Positions 6,036 to 6,454 of a stretch of 6,454 bases of DNA are shown here, in pieces. This DNA is from Alphaproteobacteria bacterium (GTDB taxonomy: Bacteria; Pseudomonadota; Alphaproteobacteria; JAJTHO01). Location: the NCBI GenBank assembly GCA_021297975.1, contig JAJTHO010000106.1:1-6454 (forward strand). Direction: 5' to 3'. The notes beneath the pieces are model-generated. The model saw only the letters and a program-made list of their open reading frames with translations. It had not been told where the DNA came from and searched no databases. The first letter of the stretch is position 1, and each line of letters starts with the position of its first letter. Position numbers and translations under genes: made by a program.

Positions 6036-6454
6036 TGCCACGCCATCAAGAACAACGCCTGCTGCCCTACCCCCACGATACCGTGCTCGCGATTGTGCGC
6101 GATGTGGCGCGCTATCCGGAATTTCTGCCGTGGTGCGTGGGGGCGCGGGTTTATGACGTCCGCGACGACAGCTTCACCGCTGATTTGCTGATAGGCTATA
6201 AAATCATCCGCGAAAAATACACCAGCCGCGTGCATGTAAGCGCGCCCGATAGCGTGCGCATTGAATACCTCAGCGGCCCTTTCCAACGCTTAGAAAACAT
6301 CTGGCATTTCTCTGAGCCCGCCCCCGGCCAATGCCTGGTTGATTTCACCATTGATTTTGAATTTCGCAATAAGATGCTGCAAAAATTGGCCAGCCAGTTG
6401 TTTTTGGATGTGGTGCGCAAGATGGTGGGCGCGTTTGAGGCGCGGGCAAAGGCG
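6035..6454 (+). CDS. coq10: COQ10/RatA-family START-domain (SRPBCC) protein, partial at 3' end
   Basis: There are 140 open codons from ATG 6035 to the window edge with no stop; members are usually about 150 residues, so only the tail is missing. Conserved features are RYPEFLPWCVGARV (26-39), LLIGYKIIREKYTSRV (51-66), IEYLSGPFQRLENIWHF (76-92) and the C-terminal helix QLFLDVVRKMVGAFEARA (121-138). The fold is a helix-grip lipid-binding pocket. Eukaryotic Coq10 binds ubiquinone and supports respiration. E. coli RatA, of the same family, was reported to block 70S ribosome formation and is often labelled a toxin. No antitoxin gene lies upstream, so I favour the quinone role. No Shine-Dalgarno precedes the ATG, which directly follows a MITE-like insertion. 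No later ATG occurs before residue 114 (M114), so the start is reasonable. Confidence 0.88.
   Translation, partial: MPRHQEQRLLPYPHDTVLAIVRDVARYPEFLPWCVGARVYDVRDDSFTADLLIGYKIIREKYTSRVHVSAPDSVRIEYLSGPFQRLENIWHFSEPAPGQCLVDFTIDFEFRNKMLQKLASQLFLDVVRKMVGAFEARAKA

Noticed and set aside
6035..6454. COQ10/RatA-like gene as half of a toxin-antitoxin pair
   Set aside because: No small partner gene lies upstream, where there are only a terminator and a MITE-like repeat; the region past the window edge cannot be judged.
1..6454. CRISPR array, tRNA or rRNA gene, phage or transposase gene
   Set aside because: No regularly spaced direct repeats, no tRNA-like fold with a conserved T-loop, and no transposase or integrase motif were seen on either strand.

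Overview
The window looks like chromosomal core DNA from an alphaproteobacterium. The evidence is the gene set and its order: purM divergent from a DUF2066 protein, an AI-2E/PerM-family membrane protein and an Hda/HdaA-type DnaA homolog, followed by a DEDDy RNase D, argC, an HU gene and a COQ10/RatA-family START protein. The base composition is moderately GC-rich. The assignment is inference from gene families; no database was searched.

Layout. From 1 to 572 (minus) is the N-terminal 190 residues of purM, which runs off the left edge. Its start codon directly abuts the start codon of the divergent DUF2066 gene (CAT|ATG, 570-575). From 573 to 4196 (plus) is a tight four-gene run: DUF2066, perM-like, hdaA and rnd, joined by a 4-nt overlap, an 8-nt overlap and a 3-nt gap. 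None of these genes has a strong Shine-Dalgarno, so translational coupling is likely. From 4197 to 4358, between the convergent rnd and argC, sits a 114-bp palindromic repeat (4209-4322) that can fold as a cloverleaf. From 4359 to 5399 (minus) is complete argC, with a possible -10 placed so that its transcript would be leaderless. From 5400 to 5610 is a divergent spacer with a stem-loop in the HU leader. From 5611 to 5889 (plus) is the HU gene, which has a strong ribosome binding site and a textbook terminator (5915-5945). From 5954 to 6027 is a 74-bp MITE-like inverted repeat bounded by an exact 8-bp direct repeat. Its right copy includes the first base of the next start codon. From 6035 to the right edge is a COQ10/RatA-like gene, open at its 3' end.

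The genes are housekeeping: purine synthesis (PurM), regulatory inactivation of DnaA (HdaA), RNA 3'-end processing (RNase D), arginine synthesis (ArgC), nucleoid structure (HU) and quinone or respiratory function (COQ10-like). I see no defence system, phage, toxin locus, CRISPR array, tRNA or rRNA. The unexplained material is in the spacers: two unrelated palindromic elements, plus unusual arrangements at several translation starts. No gene-free stretch exceeds 300 bases; the longest is the 211-bp argC/HU spacer.
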